Assembly (NCBI GenBank): GCA_012727965.1
Contig: JAAYFZ010000192.1
Span: 1 to 11,820 of the forward strand
Length of the DNA stretch: 11,820 nt
Reading direction: 5' to 3'
DNA from: Clostridiaceae bacterium
Lineage (GTDB): Bacteria > Bacillota > Clostridia > Saccharofermentanales > UBA5734
The notes below the pieces were generated by a model. It saw only the letters and a list, made by a program, of their open reading frames with translations, made no database searches and was not told where the DNA came from. The stretch's first letter is position 1. The number at the start of each line of letters is the position of its first letter. Shown here one piece after another: positions 1 to 5,904 of the stretch. The position numbers and the translations under genes were made by a program.

Positions 1-302
1 CTGAGTACATTGAAACAACTCTTGATAGGGTTAAGGGTGGCAGTAAAATTGCTGTCAGCACTGCAGATTCTCTTACATCAATTGTTGAGGGCATCGATCA
101 GGTTGCCAAGCTGGTTGAGAGTATTGCTAATGCTTCCAATGAACAAGCAAGTGGCATCGCCCAGATCAATCAGGGTATCGATCAGGTATCGAAGGTAGTA
201 CAGTCAAATTCTGCTACTGCTGAAGAGAGTGCAGCTGCAAGTGAAGAATTACAGTCTCAGGCACAGATGCTTAATGAAAGATTGAAACAGTTCAGGTTAT
301 AA
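1..302 (+). CDS. Methyl-accepting chemotaxis protein, C-terminal end (partial)
   Basis: This is the last 99 residues of a chemoreceptor whose start lies before the window; the reading frame begins at base 3 and ends with TAA at 300-302. The translation is a heptad-rich helix, with segments such as VAKLVESIANASNEQASGI and INQGIDQVSKVV, followed by AEESAAASEEL, which fits the EE-x-x-A-x-S methylation-site pattern of chemoreceptor signalling helices. It ends in QMLNERLKQFRL, a common kind of C-terminus in clostridial chemoreceptors. Such proteins pass ligand signals to CheA/CheW, and the region seen is the C-terminal adaptation helix. The sensor and membrane segments are outside the window, so the ligand cannot be guessed. 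Confidence 0.9.
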   Translation, partial: EYIETTLDRVKGGSKIAVSTADSLTSIVEGIDQVAKLVESIANASNEQASGIAQINQGIDQVSKVVQSNSATAEESAAASEELQSQAQMLNERLKQFRL

Positions 303-376
303 TGATAACAGCGGAGCCTGCCTGAACTAATCAGTAATAATTCTAAACTGCTCAGGTGGCCAGGAAGGACATATGT

Positions 377-1018
377 ATGCCTGTACGCCTGATGATAGTA
401 GATGATGATAAGCTGATAACAATATCGCTTAAAATGATAATTGAGAGCGATAGTGAACTTGAGGTAATAGCCTGCGGTTATGACGGCAGCGAAGTGCTCC
501 CATTATACCAGCAACATAATCCTGATTTAGTCATGATGGATATAAGGATGCAGAAGACTGACGGACTGGAAGCAGGCCGTCAGCTTCTTGCTTTTGACCA
601 GACTGCAAGAATTCTCTATCTTACGACCTTCGCTGATGATGAATATATAATTCAGGCCCTGCGTATGGGCGCTAGAGGCTACATTCTTAAGCAGAATTAT
701 GACAGCCTGATTCCTGCTGTGAAGGCTGTTATGTCAGGACAAAGCGTTTACAATGATGATATAGCAGCCAGAATTCCGCAGCTTCTAAGTGCTGCCAGTA
801 AACCTGATTGGCAGCATTTTGAAATCAGGGAGCGCGAGCAGGAAATGATCAGGCTGGTCGCTGAAGGCCTAAACAACAAGGAGATCGCGTCGGAGATGTT
901 TCTTGGCGAAGGAACCGTCAGAAACACTATCAGTGTAATTCTGGAGAAGCTGCAGCTGCGTGATAGAACACAGCTGGCAATTTGGTATTACAAAAATCAG
1001 GAGCGTCCGCTTCTATAG
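377..1018 (+). CDS. NarL/LuxR-family response regulator
   Basis: A 213-residue two-component response regulator. An N-terminal receiver domain (about 1-120) shows the acidic pair D9/D10/D11, the phospho-acceptor D55 in MMDIRM, T83 in YLTTF and K105 in YILKQ. A LuxR-type helix-turn-helix (about 150-205) shows EREQEMIRLVAEGLNNKEIA and a recognition helix near EGTVRNTIS. It should bind DNA after phosphorylation by a histidine kinase. The ATG at 377 is chosen because AGGAAGG at 362-368 lies 8 nt before it; a GTG at 356 would add seven residues (MARKDIC) and is less likely, since it would put this site inside the gene. It follows the chemoreceptor by 74 nt. No kinase gene is seen beside it, so the partner is unknown. 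Its 3' end overlaps the convergent dehydrogenase gene by 22 bp. Confidence 0.93.
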   Translation: MPVRLMIVDDDKLITISLKMIIESDSELEVIACGYDGSEVLPLYQQHNPDLVMMDIRMQKTDGLEAGRQLLAFDQTARILYLTTFADDEYIIQALRMGARGYILKQNYDSLIPAVKAVMSGQSVYNDDIAARIPQLLSAASKPDWQHFEIREREQEMIRLVAEGLNNKEIASEMFLGEGTVRNTISVILEKLQLRDRTQLAIWYYKNQERPLL

Positions 1019-1782
1019 AGTTCATATTGTTTTTTCTGAATACGCCTGACTATGGATGTCATCATCCGGTCAGGCATTATTTTTGAGAACATTACTGCTA
1101 TTTTATTGCCGGTGCCGGGAATTATCACAACTTTTTTACGCTGAATACCTTGCCATGCTGCCTGTGCCACTTGAGCCGCAGTCATGGCGTTTGCTATATC
1201 CGCTTTGCCCGAGCTTGCTGAAAAATTAGTCGCAGTGGCGCCGGGACAGAGAACGGAGACGCTTACGCCACTGTCTCTTAACTCATCTGCAAGAGCAAGT
1301 GAGAAGGAATAGACATAAGCCTTGGATGCATAGTAGACAGCAATATATGAGCCGGGTTGAAATGCACCTGTAGATGCGACGTTTAGTATATGGCCGCTGC
1401 CTCTCGCCTGCATTTTGCTGCCAATCAAGCGACAGAGATCTGTTAGTGCAGTAATATTGAGATCGATCGTTGTATGGTCACTGCTGATATCATGACTGAG
1501 GAAAGGGCCTGTGAGACCGCTGCCGGCGTTATTTATCAGTAGATCAACCTCGATATCGTCAGTCTCGAGCCGATGATACAGCTCGGCCGCCGCTCCTTCT
1601 CGGCTAAGATCGATTGGTATTGAATAGGCCTCGCAACTTGTACTAGCAATAGCTGTAGCCAGCTCTTCCAGTTTTGATTTGCTTCTTGCGGTCAAAACAA
1701 TTCTGTCGTAGTGGGCTGCGAGCAGAAGAGCCAATTCTCTGCCAATGCCGGAGGAGGCCCCTGTAATGAGTGCTGTTTTCAT
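997..1782 (-). CDS. Short-chain dehydrogenase/reductase (SDR)
   Basis: A 261-residue classical SDR oxidoreductase, expected to use NAD(P)H on an unknown carbonyl or alcohol substrate in the cytoplasm. The Rossmann nucleotide site TGASSGIG is at residues 7-14, NNAG at 84-87, the catalytic serine at S137 (NVAST) and the catalytic Y150-x3-K154 in YYASK. The CPGATATNF stretch after these is typical of the DltE/YqjQ-like branch. R33 after the second strand (TARS) hints at NADP(H) preference. The ATG at 1780-1782 is chosen: it starts directly at the Rossmann strand and has GAGG 9 nt upstream, whereas the frame stays open to 1872 without a family-like extension. It diverges from the MFS transporter gene and runs tail to tail into the response regulator with 22 bp of overlap, so no separate terminator lies between them. 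The substrate cannot be read from the sequence. Confidence 0.93.
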   Translation of the reverse strand: MKTALITGASSGIGRELALLLAAHYDRIVLTARSKSKLEELATAIASTSCEAYSIPIDLSREGAAAELYHRLETDDIEVDLLINNAGSGLTGPFLSHDISSDHTTIDLNITALTDLCRLIGSKMQARGSGHILNVASTGAFQPGSYIAVYYASKAYVYSFSLALADELRDSGVSVSVLCPGATATNFSASSGKADIANAMTAAQVAQAAWQGIQRKKVVIIPGTGNKIAVMFSKIMPDRMMTSIVRRIQKKQYELYRSGRS

Positions 1783-1931
1783 ATGTTGATACCTCGTATA
1801 GTGAATGCATTTAGCAACATGGATAATATGCCTGGCGGCAAATGAATGTGGGAGATAGTATACACATTGCATTGTACCTGCGAAAAGTATAACATGTGCT
1901 TTGACACAAACAATAATAATGTGAGGATATT
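1783..1931. promoter_or_regulatory. Divergent promoter region between SDR and MFS genes
   Basis: This 149-bp gap must hold the start signals of both genes. On the minus strand a sigma-A-like pair reads TTGTTT (1908-1913) and TATACT (1886-1891) with a 16-bp spacer, directed at the SDR gene. On the plus strand TTGCAT (1867-1872) and TATAAC (1888-1893), 15 bp apart, form a weaker candidate for the MFS gene; the two -10 boxes overlap, so use of one promoter may exclude the other. A perfect TTGACA at 1901-1906 lies too close to the MFS start to have a suitable -10. The MFS ribosome site GAGG (1923-1926) has good spacing. The promoters are by eye only. Confidence 0.4.
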
Positions 1932-3143
1932 ATGACAGTAAAAAAGGTCAGCCGCTTGTTTATGTTTGGCGGGATGTATGTTTTCTGGGTAAATGGGCTG
2001 CTTGTCTTGATGACAAGCGCCATTCTTATATATCTGATGGCTGACTATGGCATCGCCTATGATCAAGGCGGTTTGCTGCTGTCAGTTCAGGCAGTAGGTA
2101 ATCTGCTCTCTAATTTTCTCAGCAGTATTCTGGCTTCATTTATTGGCCGCAAGAAAACACTGCTTGCCGCTTCTGTTCTCTTCGCAGTTGGTTTTGGAAC
2201 TGTAGCGCTGCTGCCGCCTTTGCCCCTGCTATATGTGGCTTTGTTTGTGACCGGACTTGGCTGGGGCACGGCCAATAATATGATAAATTTTCTGGTGACC
2301 AGAGCAACTGATGGTGACACGGGCAGGATATCATTGGTCCATACTTGTTATTCGATAGGTGCCTTCATTGCACCTCTGCTTACAAGTTTGTCTGTTCAAC
2401 TGGGTCTGGGCTGGCGGCCTGCTGTAGCTCTGATTGCGTTTCTTAGTGCATTGATGTTCCCACTTGTACTTGTTATGCCGATTACGGAGTCAACAGCTAG
2501 TACCGATGGAGTTAAAAAGAAACAGACATTTGGCTTCTTGAAGCAGTGGAAATACTATTTGTTTATGCTCATTCTTTTTACCTATGTTGGCTCAGAGGTT
2601 GGTTTCAGTGGCTGGCTCGTATCATATCTCTCAACAATAAGAGCTGTTCCAGAAGCGCAGGCTCAGAGTCTGCTCTCTGTACTCTGGGTCTTCATGATCT
2701 TCGGCAGGATAGCTGCTGCGGTGTTTGGCAGCCGTATAAAAAAAGCACCGCTATTAATGATCGAAGCAATTGGCTGTACGATCTCAGCTGTCATTCTTCT
2801 GGTATCTGAGTCGCCTGCTATGCTGACTGTAGCTGTAGTTCTTATGGGTGTTTCACTATCTGCTTTTTACGGAATGGCTATCGCGAATGCCAGCTATCTT
2901 ATATCTGAATCAGTATTTGCCAGCGGTCTGCTGCTCTCTTTTGGCGGTCTAGGGGCCACTGTTCTGCCATATATTGCTGGTGCCGTTGCCAATAGCTTCG
3001 GGCTGATCAACGGTATGTGGTCGCTGGCCATTTCTTTTGCCTTGATGGCAGTTTTGACAACAATTAATGCGGTAACCGCCAGAGTGTCTGAAATCAGGGC
3101 AATCAAAAAGGTTGGACCGATTGACATTTTATTCCCCAGATGA
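1932..3143 (+). CDS. Major facilitator superfamily transporter
   Basis: A 403-residue integral membrane protein with about 12 hydrophobic segments in two halves, split by a charged loop near residues 185-205 (ESTASTDGVKKKQ). The signature after helix 2 is present as FIGRKKTLL. The sequence GLGWGTANNMINFLV in the fourth segment and the conserved glycines are reminiscent of the sugar/FHS-like and drug-efflux branches of the family. It is a secondary transporter driven by an ion gradient, and the direction and substrate are not evident. The ATG has GAGG six to seven nt upstream. The gene stands alone, divergent from the SDR. The promoter-like sequence of the downstream tRNA lies in its last codons. 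The C-terminal tail (IKKVGPIDILFPR) is short and cytoplasmic. Confidence 0.9.
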   Translation: MTVKKVSRLFMFGGMYVFWVNGLLVLMTSAILIYLMADYGIAYDQGGLLLSVQAVGNLLSNFLSSILASFIGRKKTLLAASVLFAVGFGTVALLPPLPLLYVALFVTGLGWGTANNMINFLVTRATDGDTGRISLVHTCYSIGAFIAPLLTSLSVQLGLGWRPAVALIAFLSALMFPLVLVMPITESTASTDGVKKKQTFGFLKQWKYYLFMLILFTYVGSEVGFSGWLVSYLSTIRAVPEAQAQSLLSVLWVFMIFGRIAAAVFGSRIKKAPLLMIEAIGCTISAVILLVSESPAMLTVAVVLMGVSLSAFYGMAIANASYLISESVFASGLLLSFGGLGATVLPYIAGAVANSFGLINGMWSLAISFALMAVLTTINAVTARVSEIRAIKKVGPIDILFPR

Positions 3144-3149
3144 TAAGAT
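3121..3149 (+). promoter_or_regulatory. Predicted promoter of the tRNA-Ser gene
   Basis: A perfect TTGACA at 3121-3126 is followed after exactly 17 bp by TAAGAT at 3144-3149. TGA directly before that box (3141-3143, which is also the stop codon of the MFS gene) gives an extended -10. Transcription would begin near 3156, some 43 nt before the mature tRNA, leaving a 5' leader for RNase P. The match is strong at -35 and moderate at -10. No transcript data are available. Confidence 0.55.
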
Positions 3150-3173
3150 TTCTTTTGCCTGTTGAAAACGGGT

Positions 3174-3186
3174 CTGCCACTGGCAG
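3174..3186. repeat. Perfect inverted repeat in the tRNA 5' leader
   Basis: CTGCCA and TGGCAG are separated by a single C. In RNA this would fold with a 3-nt loop and five base pairs. It lies 12 nt before the tRNA, between the predicted promoter and the mature 5' end. It could shape the precursor for processing or end leftover MFS transcripts poorly; no T-tract follows, so it is not a normal terminator. Confidence 0.4.
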
Positions 3187-3198
3187 TCATAAAAACAC

Positions 3199-3289
3199 GG
3201 AGAGTTGGCTGAGCTGGTCGAAGGCGCATGACTGGAAATCATGTTTACGTGAAAGCGTAACTAGGGTTCGAATCCCTAACTCTCCGCCA
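3199..3289 (+). tRNA. tRNA-Ser (anticodon GGA)
   Basis: A complete class II tRNA of 91 nt with encoded CCA (3287-3289). The acceptor stem pairs GGAGAGT (3199-3205) with ACTCTCC (3279-3285), and the discriminator is G3286, as usual for serine. The anticodon stem CATGA/TCATG encloses the loop CTGGAAA, giving anticodon GGA at 3234-3236, which reads UCC and UCU. A long variable arm (TTACG 3245-3249 with CGTAA 3256-3260) is diagnostic of serine/leucine/tyrosine tRNAs. The T stem is TAGGG/CCCTA around TTCGAAT. All arms are intact. Confidence 0.97.
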
Positions 3290-3290
3290 G

Positions 3291-3330
3291 AAAAAAGGTC
3301 TGAGGCTGTAAGGTTTCAGGCTTTTTTTAT
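3291..3330. terminator. Bidirectional intrinsic terminator
   Basis: Directly after the tRNA CCA end, AAAAAAG, one bulged G and TCTGAGGC pair with GTTTCAGG and CTTTTTT across a short loop (TGTAAG), about 15 base pairs including G-U pairs. Seven T residues (3322-3328) follow on the plus strand, ending the tRNA transcript. On the minus strand the six A residues at 3291-3296 become a T-tract, so the same hairpin can end the araC-type transcript that comes from the right about 95 nt after its stop codon. Confidence 0.8.
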
Positions 3331-3423
3331 TATAAAACATATGATTCCGTGATTCTTAGGCTGCATTTCCGTGTATCTTTCTTCTTCAGATCATCTCTGC
3401 TTTGGCCTGTCTGCTAACAGCTT

Positions 3424-4179
3424 CTACTTATCAAGCAGTTCGTAGCCAATTGTTTCCTCTTGATGTTTCCGTCTATATTCGGAGGGGGATATTCCTGTAA
3501 GTTTTTTAAAATAGCTGGAGAAATAAGACACACTGCTGAAATCGAAGTTGTCTGCAATATCCGTCAAACTAATATTTGTATGACTGAGAAAACGCTTGAT
3601 AGCCTCACATCGCTCCTGGTCATAGACCTGCATTATCGACTGGCCGACCTCTGTTTTAAATAGGCTGCACAGATAATTCGGATGAATACCTACATGAGCA
3701 GCGACATCTGACAATGATAATTTGAATTGTATATGGTGCTGGATATAGCGCATAGCCTTGCCAATTGTAGGCGAATATTTAGGACCATTGTTCTCGCTGA
3801 CCAGATCAATAAAAGCAATCAGCATGTCATATTCGAGATTTTCCGCTTCAACAGTATTGTTGATATTTTCGATCTGGCGTATATAAAGATCGCTCAACAT
3901 GAAGGCGGTTTCAGAATCAACGCCGCCGGCAATACTAGCTCTGGTATAAACTGTACATGATCCAATAATTGAATTTTTAAGCGAGCGCAGCGGCGATGCA
4001 GCCAGCTCTGCCCGTTCCAGACTGTTGATTTGATCGAGAATTATAAGAGCGGTCTGCTTATCCGAAGCTATTATTGCCTGATTAAGCCTCTGCTCAAGCA
4101 GGAATGAGGGATGCTGGAAGGATATATAGCTGTTCCGGAGTCTCTCGCGGATCATTTTCTGTTCAAGTTCAGTATTCAT
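3424..4179 (-). CDS. AraC-family transcriptional regulator
   Basis: A 251-residue DNA-binding regulator. The C-terminal AraC/XylS module (about 140-240) holds two helix-turn-helix units: the first around SLSDVAAHVGIHPNYLCSLF, the second around residues 204-229 (SLTDIADNFDFSSVSYF), followed by GISPSEYRRKH, the usual family end. The N-terminal part is helical rather than a cupin; SPLRSLKNSIIGSCTVYTRA and the following GGVDSETAFMLSDLYI segment are familiar from many clostridial AraC proteins of unknown ligand. The ATG at 4177-4179 has AAGGG seven nt upstream. It is divergent from the sugar ABC/phosphorylase operon, which makes it the obvious candidate regulator of that operon. The inducer is not evident. 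Its transcript probably ends at the hairpin next to the tRNA gene. Confidence 0.93.
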   Translation of the reverse strand: MNTELEQKMIRERLRNSYISFQHPSFLLEQRLNQAIIASDKQTALIILDQINSLERAELAASPLRSLKNSIIGSCTVYTRASIAGGVDSETAFMLSDLYIRQIENINNTVEAENLEYDMLIAFIDLVSENNGPKYSPTIGKAMRYIQHHIQFKLSLSDVAAHVGIHPNYLCSLFKTEVGQSIMQVYDQERCEAIKRFLSHTNISLTDIADNFDFSSVSYFSSYFKKLTGISPSEYRRKHQEETIGYELLDK

Positions 4180-4211
4180 ATTGATACCCTTGCGCTATTA
4201 TCGCCTAAGCG

Positions 4212-4230
4212 CAGCGATTGAAAATCGCTG
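4212..4230. repeat. Perfect 8-bp inverted repeat in the araC-type leader
   Basis: CAGCGATT and AATCGCTG flank the trinucleotide GAA. It sits 33 nt upstream of the regulator start codon, downstream of its predicted promoter, so it would form a stable hairpin in the 5' untranslated RNA or act as a protein-binding site. No T-tract follows on either strand, which argues against a terminator. An imperfect palindrome, TGAACAGTGCAGTTCA (4229-4244, 12 of 16 positions symmetric), abuts it. Confidence 0.5.
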
Positions 4231-4270
4231 AACAGTGCAGTTCAAACATTGAAAATACATAACCAAGGTT

Positions 4271-4279
4271 ATTATATCA
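4271..4279 (-). promoter_or_regulatory. Predicted extended -10 promoter of the AraC-type gene
   Basis: On the minus strand the bases read TGATATAAT, a perfect sigma-A -10 with the TGn extension, which can do without a good -35; none is obvious upstream. Transcription would start near 4264. A short palindrome, ATAACC-AA-GGTTAT (4259-4272), covers that start and part of the -10, a position fit for a repressor or for autoregulation. Confidence 0.5.
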
Positions 4280-4306
4280 TAGGATTTCACAAACAGTCTG
4301 AAGCAA

Positions 4307-4336
4307 ATGAAAGATGAATGCAAATGAGCATATAAT
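4307..4336 (+). promoter_or_regulatory. Predicted main promoter of the sugar operon
   Basis: A perfect TATAAT at 4331-4336 has ATGAAA (4307-4312, four of six matches to TTGACA) 18 bp before it. Transcription would start near 4343, giving a 240-nt leader before the binding-protein gene. The box lies directly upstream of a large inverted repeat. The -35 is poor, as expected for a promoter that depends on an activator. Confidence 0.45.
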
Positions 4337-4343
4337 CTAAACG

Positions 4344-4371
4344 ATTTCAGAACAGTTGTAGTTTCTGAAAT
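4344..4371. promoter_or_regulatory. Operator-like 9-bp perfect inverted repeat
   Basis: ATTTCAGAA (4344-4352) and TTCTGAAAT (4363-4371) are exact inverted copies with centres 19 bp apart, about two helical turns, and weaker symmetry continues outside (AAA 4339-4341 with TTT 4374-4376). The repeat begins about 8 nt after the predicted -10, over the likely transcription start. That is the usual place for a repressor operator; alternatively the leader RNA folds here. It has no T-tract and so is not an intrinsic terminator. Confidence 0.5.
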
Positions 4372-4379
4372 GTTTTGAT

Positions 4380-4582
4380 CCGGACAGCGCTGAGATTAAT
4401 GACTATGAGTGAATTAATTATATACACAATCACCAGTGTGAGTTTGAAGAAAATAAAAGTATTATTAAAATTGCACAAATATTCTAAATATTTCTAAAGT
4501 GATTGATTAGACAAGAGCTATGATGCAAATGGTAGAACCACTAATACTAACCTGTACTTGTAAATCGAATGGAGGTATTTGC
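4380..4582 (+). promoter_or_regulatory. Long leader with second promoter candidate before the binding-protein gene
   Basis: This stretch of the 403-bp intergenic region is AT-rich and has no convincing gene. TTGCAC (4471-4476) with TCTAAA (4493-4498), 16 bp apart, is a weak second promoter. Its spacer carries a perfect 7-bp inverted repeat, AAATATT-CTA-AATATTT (4477-4493), which can also be read as two near-direct copies, TATTCTAAA (4480-4488) and TATTTCTAAA (4489-4498), about one helical turn apart, as AraC-type proteins often bind. The strong ribosome site GGAGG (4571-4575) ends the leader. No known riboswitch fold was recognised. Confidence 0.35.
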
Positions 4583-5821
4583 ATGAAAAAGGTATTTGTA
4601 GTAATGGCACTAGTTTTGGTCTTGGCACTTGTTTCGACTGCCTGTGGAGGCGGGAAATCAGATGTTGTCAAAATCACGTTTATGCAGAGTAAAACTGAGA
4701 TACAGAGTGATCTGCAGACAGTAGTTGATGATTTCAATGAGAAGAATGAAGGTATCGAAGTAGAGCTGCTTGGTACTTCAGGCGATAATTATGCGACAGT
4801 TCTACAATCGAACTTTGCTGCCGATCCGGCAACTGCACCGACAATTTTCTCGATGTCCGGTCCGGATACAGTCAATTTCGAAAAGTTCATGGCGCCGCTT
4901 GATGATACAGAAGCAGCTAAGCTTCTGCCTGATAATTTAAAAGATGCGGTAGTTATTGATGATAAGTTAATAGGGCTACCGTCTGCTGTTGAGGGCTACG
5001 GACTTATTTACAATGCTGACATGCTGTCGGATGCTGGAATCGATCCTGCGTCCCTTAACAGCATAGACGCTCTGGTATCAGCATTCGAGAAACTGGCAAC
5101 TGTCGAAGGTGTTGATGCACCTCTCGGCTTCGCAAAAGAGAACTATTTTATTTTCATTCATTTCTTCAACTGGGGCGCCGCACTCGATCCTGACTACTCT
5201 GAAAATCTTGCAAAAGTCGGCACCGGTGAGCAAACTCTGGCTGATATCCCATCCATCAAGCAATGGGCAGACGATCTCGACAAAATAAAAGAATTTACCA
5301 ATAAAGGTCTTGTCTCCTATGATGATCAGGTCGCAGGCTTCAGCGCCGGCAAATATGCCATGATCCATCAGGGCGTTTGGGCACAACAGGTCATCGATCA
5401 GAATGAGGTTGAATTCGACTATGGCTTCATCCCTTATCCTACTGGCGGCAACGATAAGCTGGCAGTTGGGACAGCAACAGCATGGAGTGTTAACAATGAA
5501 GCTAGCGAAGAGCAGCAGAAGGCTGCCAAGACCTTCCTAGATTGGCTGATTACAAGTGATGAAGGCCAAAAACATTCAGCAGATCTGCTCAATTTCATAC
5601 CTGCATATACTGGAGTAAAAGCTCCTGCAGGAAATTTAACAGAATCAGTTGCCGAGTATGCAGGCAGCGGTAAGACTGTCGGCTGGGTCTATAACACAGA
5701 CTTCCCGTCTGGTATGGACGTCGACGGTACAACCAGTATACAGAAATACTATGCTGATCAGATCGATTCGGCAGGACTTCTGCAAGAGCTGTCTGATGCC
5801 TGGGTCAAAAACTATAAATAA
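4583..5821 (+). CDS. Sugar ABC transporter substrate-binding lipoprotein
   Basis: A 412-residue extracellular solute-binding protein of family 1 (UgpB/MalE-like). The N-terminus is a lipoprotein signal: MKK, a hydrophobic core, then STAC with the lipid-bearing cysteine at C21; serine at -3 is a slightly unusual lipobox. A flexible GGGKSD linker follows. Family features include an early strand with DVVKITFMQSK, GYGLIYNADML, the GKYAMIHQGVWA segment lining the cleft and the C-terminal ATAWSVNNEASEEQQKAA helix region. It would capture an oligosaccharide at the outer membrane face of the cell and hand it to the two permeases. The ATG at 4583 is chosen for GGAGG seven nt upstream; the open frame from 4520 would put extra residues before the signal peptide. 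It is the first gene of the operon and divergent from the AraC-type regulator. Confidence 0.95.
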   Translation: MKKVFVVMALVLVLALVSTACGGGKSDVVKITFMQSKTEIQSDLQTVVDDFNEKNEGIEVELLGTSGDNYATVLQSNFAADPATAPTIFSMSGPDTVNFEKFMAPLDDTEAAKLLPDNLKDAVVIDDKLIGLPSAVEGYGLIYNADMLSDAGIDPASLNSIDALVSAFEKLATVEGVDAPLGFAKENYFIFIHFFNWGAALDPDYSENLAKVGTGEQTLADIPSIKQWADDLDKIKEFTNKGLVSYDDQVAGFSAGKYAMIHQGVWAQQVIDQNEVEFDYGFIPYPTGGNDKLAVGTATAWSVNNEASEEQQKAAKTFLDWLITSDEGQKHSADLLNFIPAYTGVKAPAGNLTESVAEYAGSGKTVGWVYNTDFPSGMDVDGTTSIQKYYADQIDSAGLLQELSDAWVKNYK

Positions 5822-5875
5822 GCAAAACTTTTGCTGATAGCGGGGCAGGCAGCAGCTGTAGTTGCTCCTGCCTCC
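5821..5875 (+). promoter_or_regulatory. Two hairpins between binding-protein and permease genes
   Basis: The stop codon is followed at once by a perfect 15-bp palindrome, AGCAAAA-C-TTTTGCT (5821-5835). A stronger stem follows at 5842-5875: GGCAGG, a bulged C, AGCAGC, loop TGTA, then GTTGCT and CCTGCC, with extra outer pairs. No long T-tract is attached, so full termination is unlikely. Such stems after binding-protein genes commonly protect the upstream mRNA and let the binding protein be made in excess over the membrane subunits. That role here is inference. Confidence 0.55.
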
Positions 5876-5904
5876 GTTATTACTTAAATAGGGAGGGATC
5901 TCTG

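Noticed and set aside
316..360. Possible long-range stem (GCC, CCTGA with TCAGG, GGC) between the chemoreceptor and response regulator genes
   Set aside because: The loop is 26 nt, the stem is interrupted and no T-tract follows; neither a terminator nor a control element is supported.
3199..3330. tRNA-Ser 3' end as an attachment site of a genomic island carrying the sugar locus
   Set aside because: No second copy of the tRNA 3' end and no integrase are seen in the window.
4212..4244. Catabolite-control (cre) site
   Set aside because: The sequence resembles TGAAA..CG..CA only with one extra base, so it does not fit the consensus spacing.
4520..4582. In-frame upstream start for the binding protein
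   Set aside because: It would add 21 residues before a clear lipoprotein signal peptide and has no ribosome site, while ATG 4583 has GGAGG at ideal spacing.
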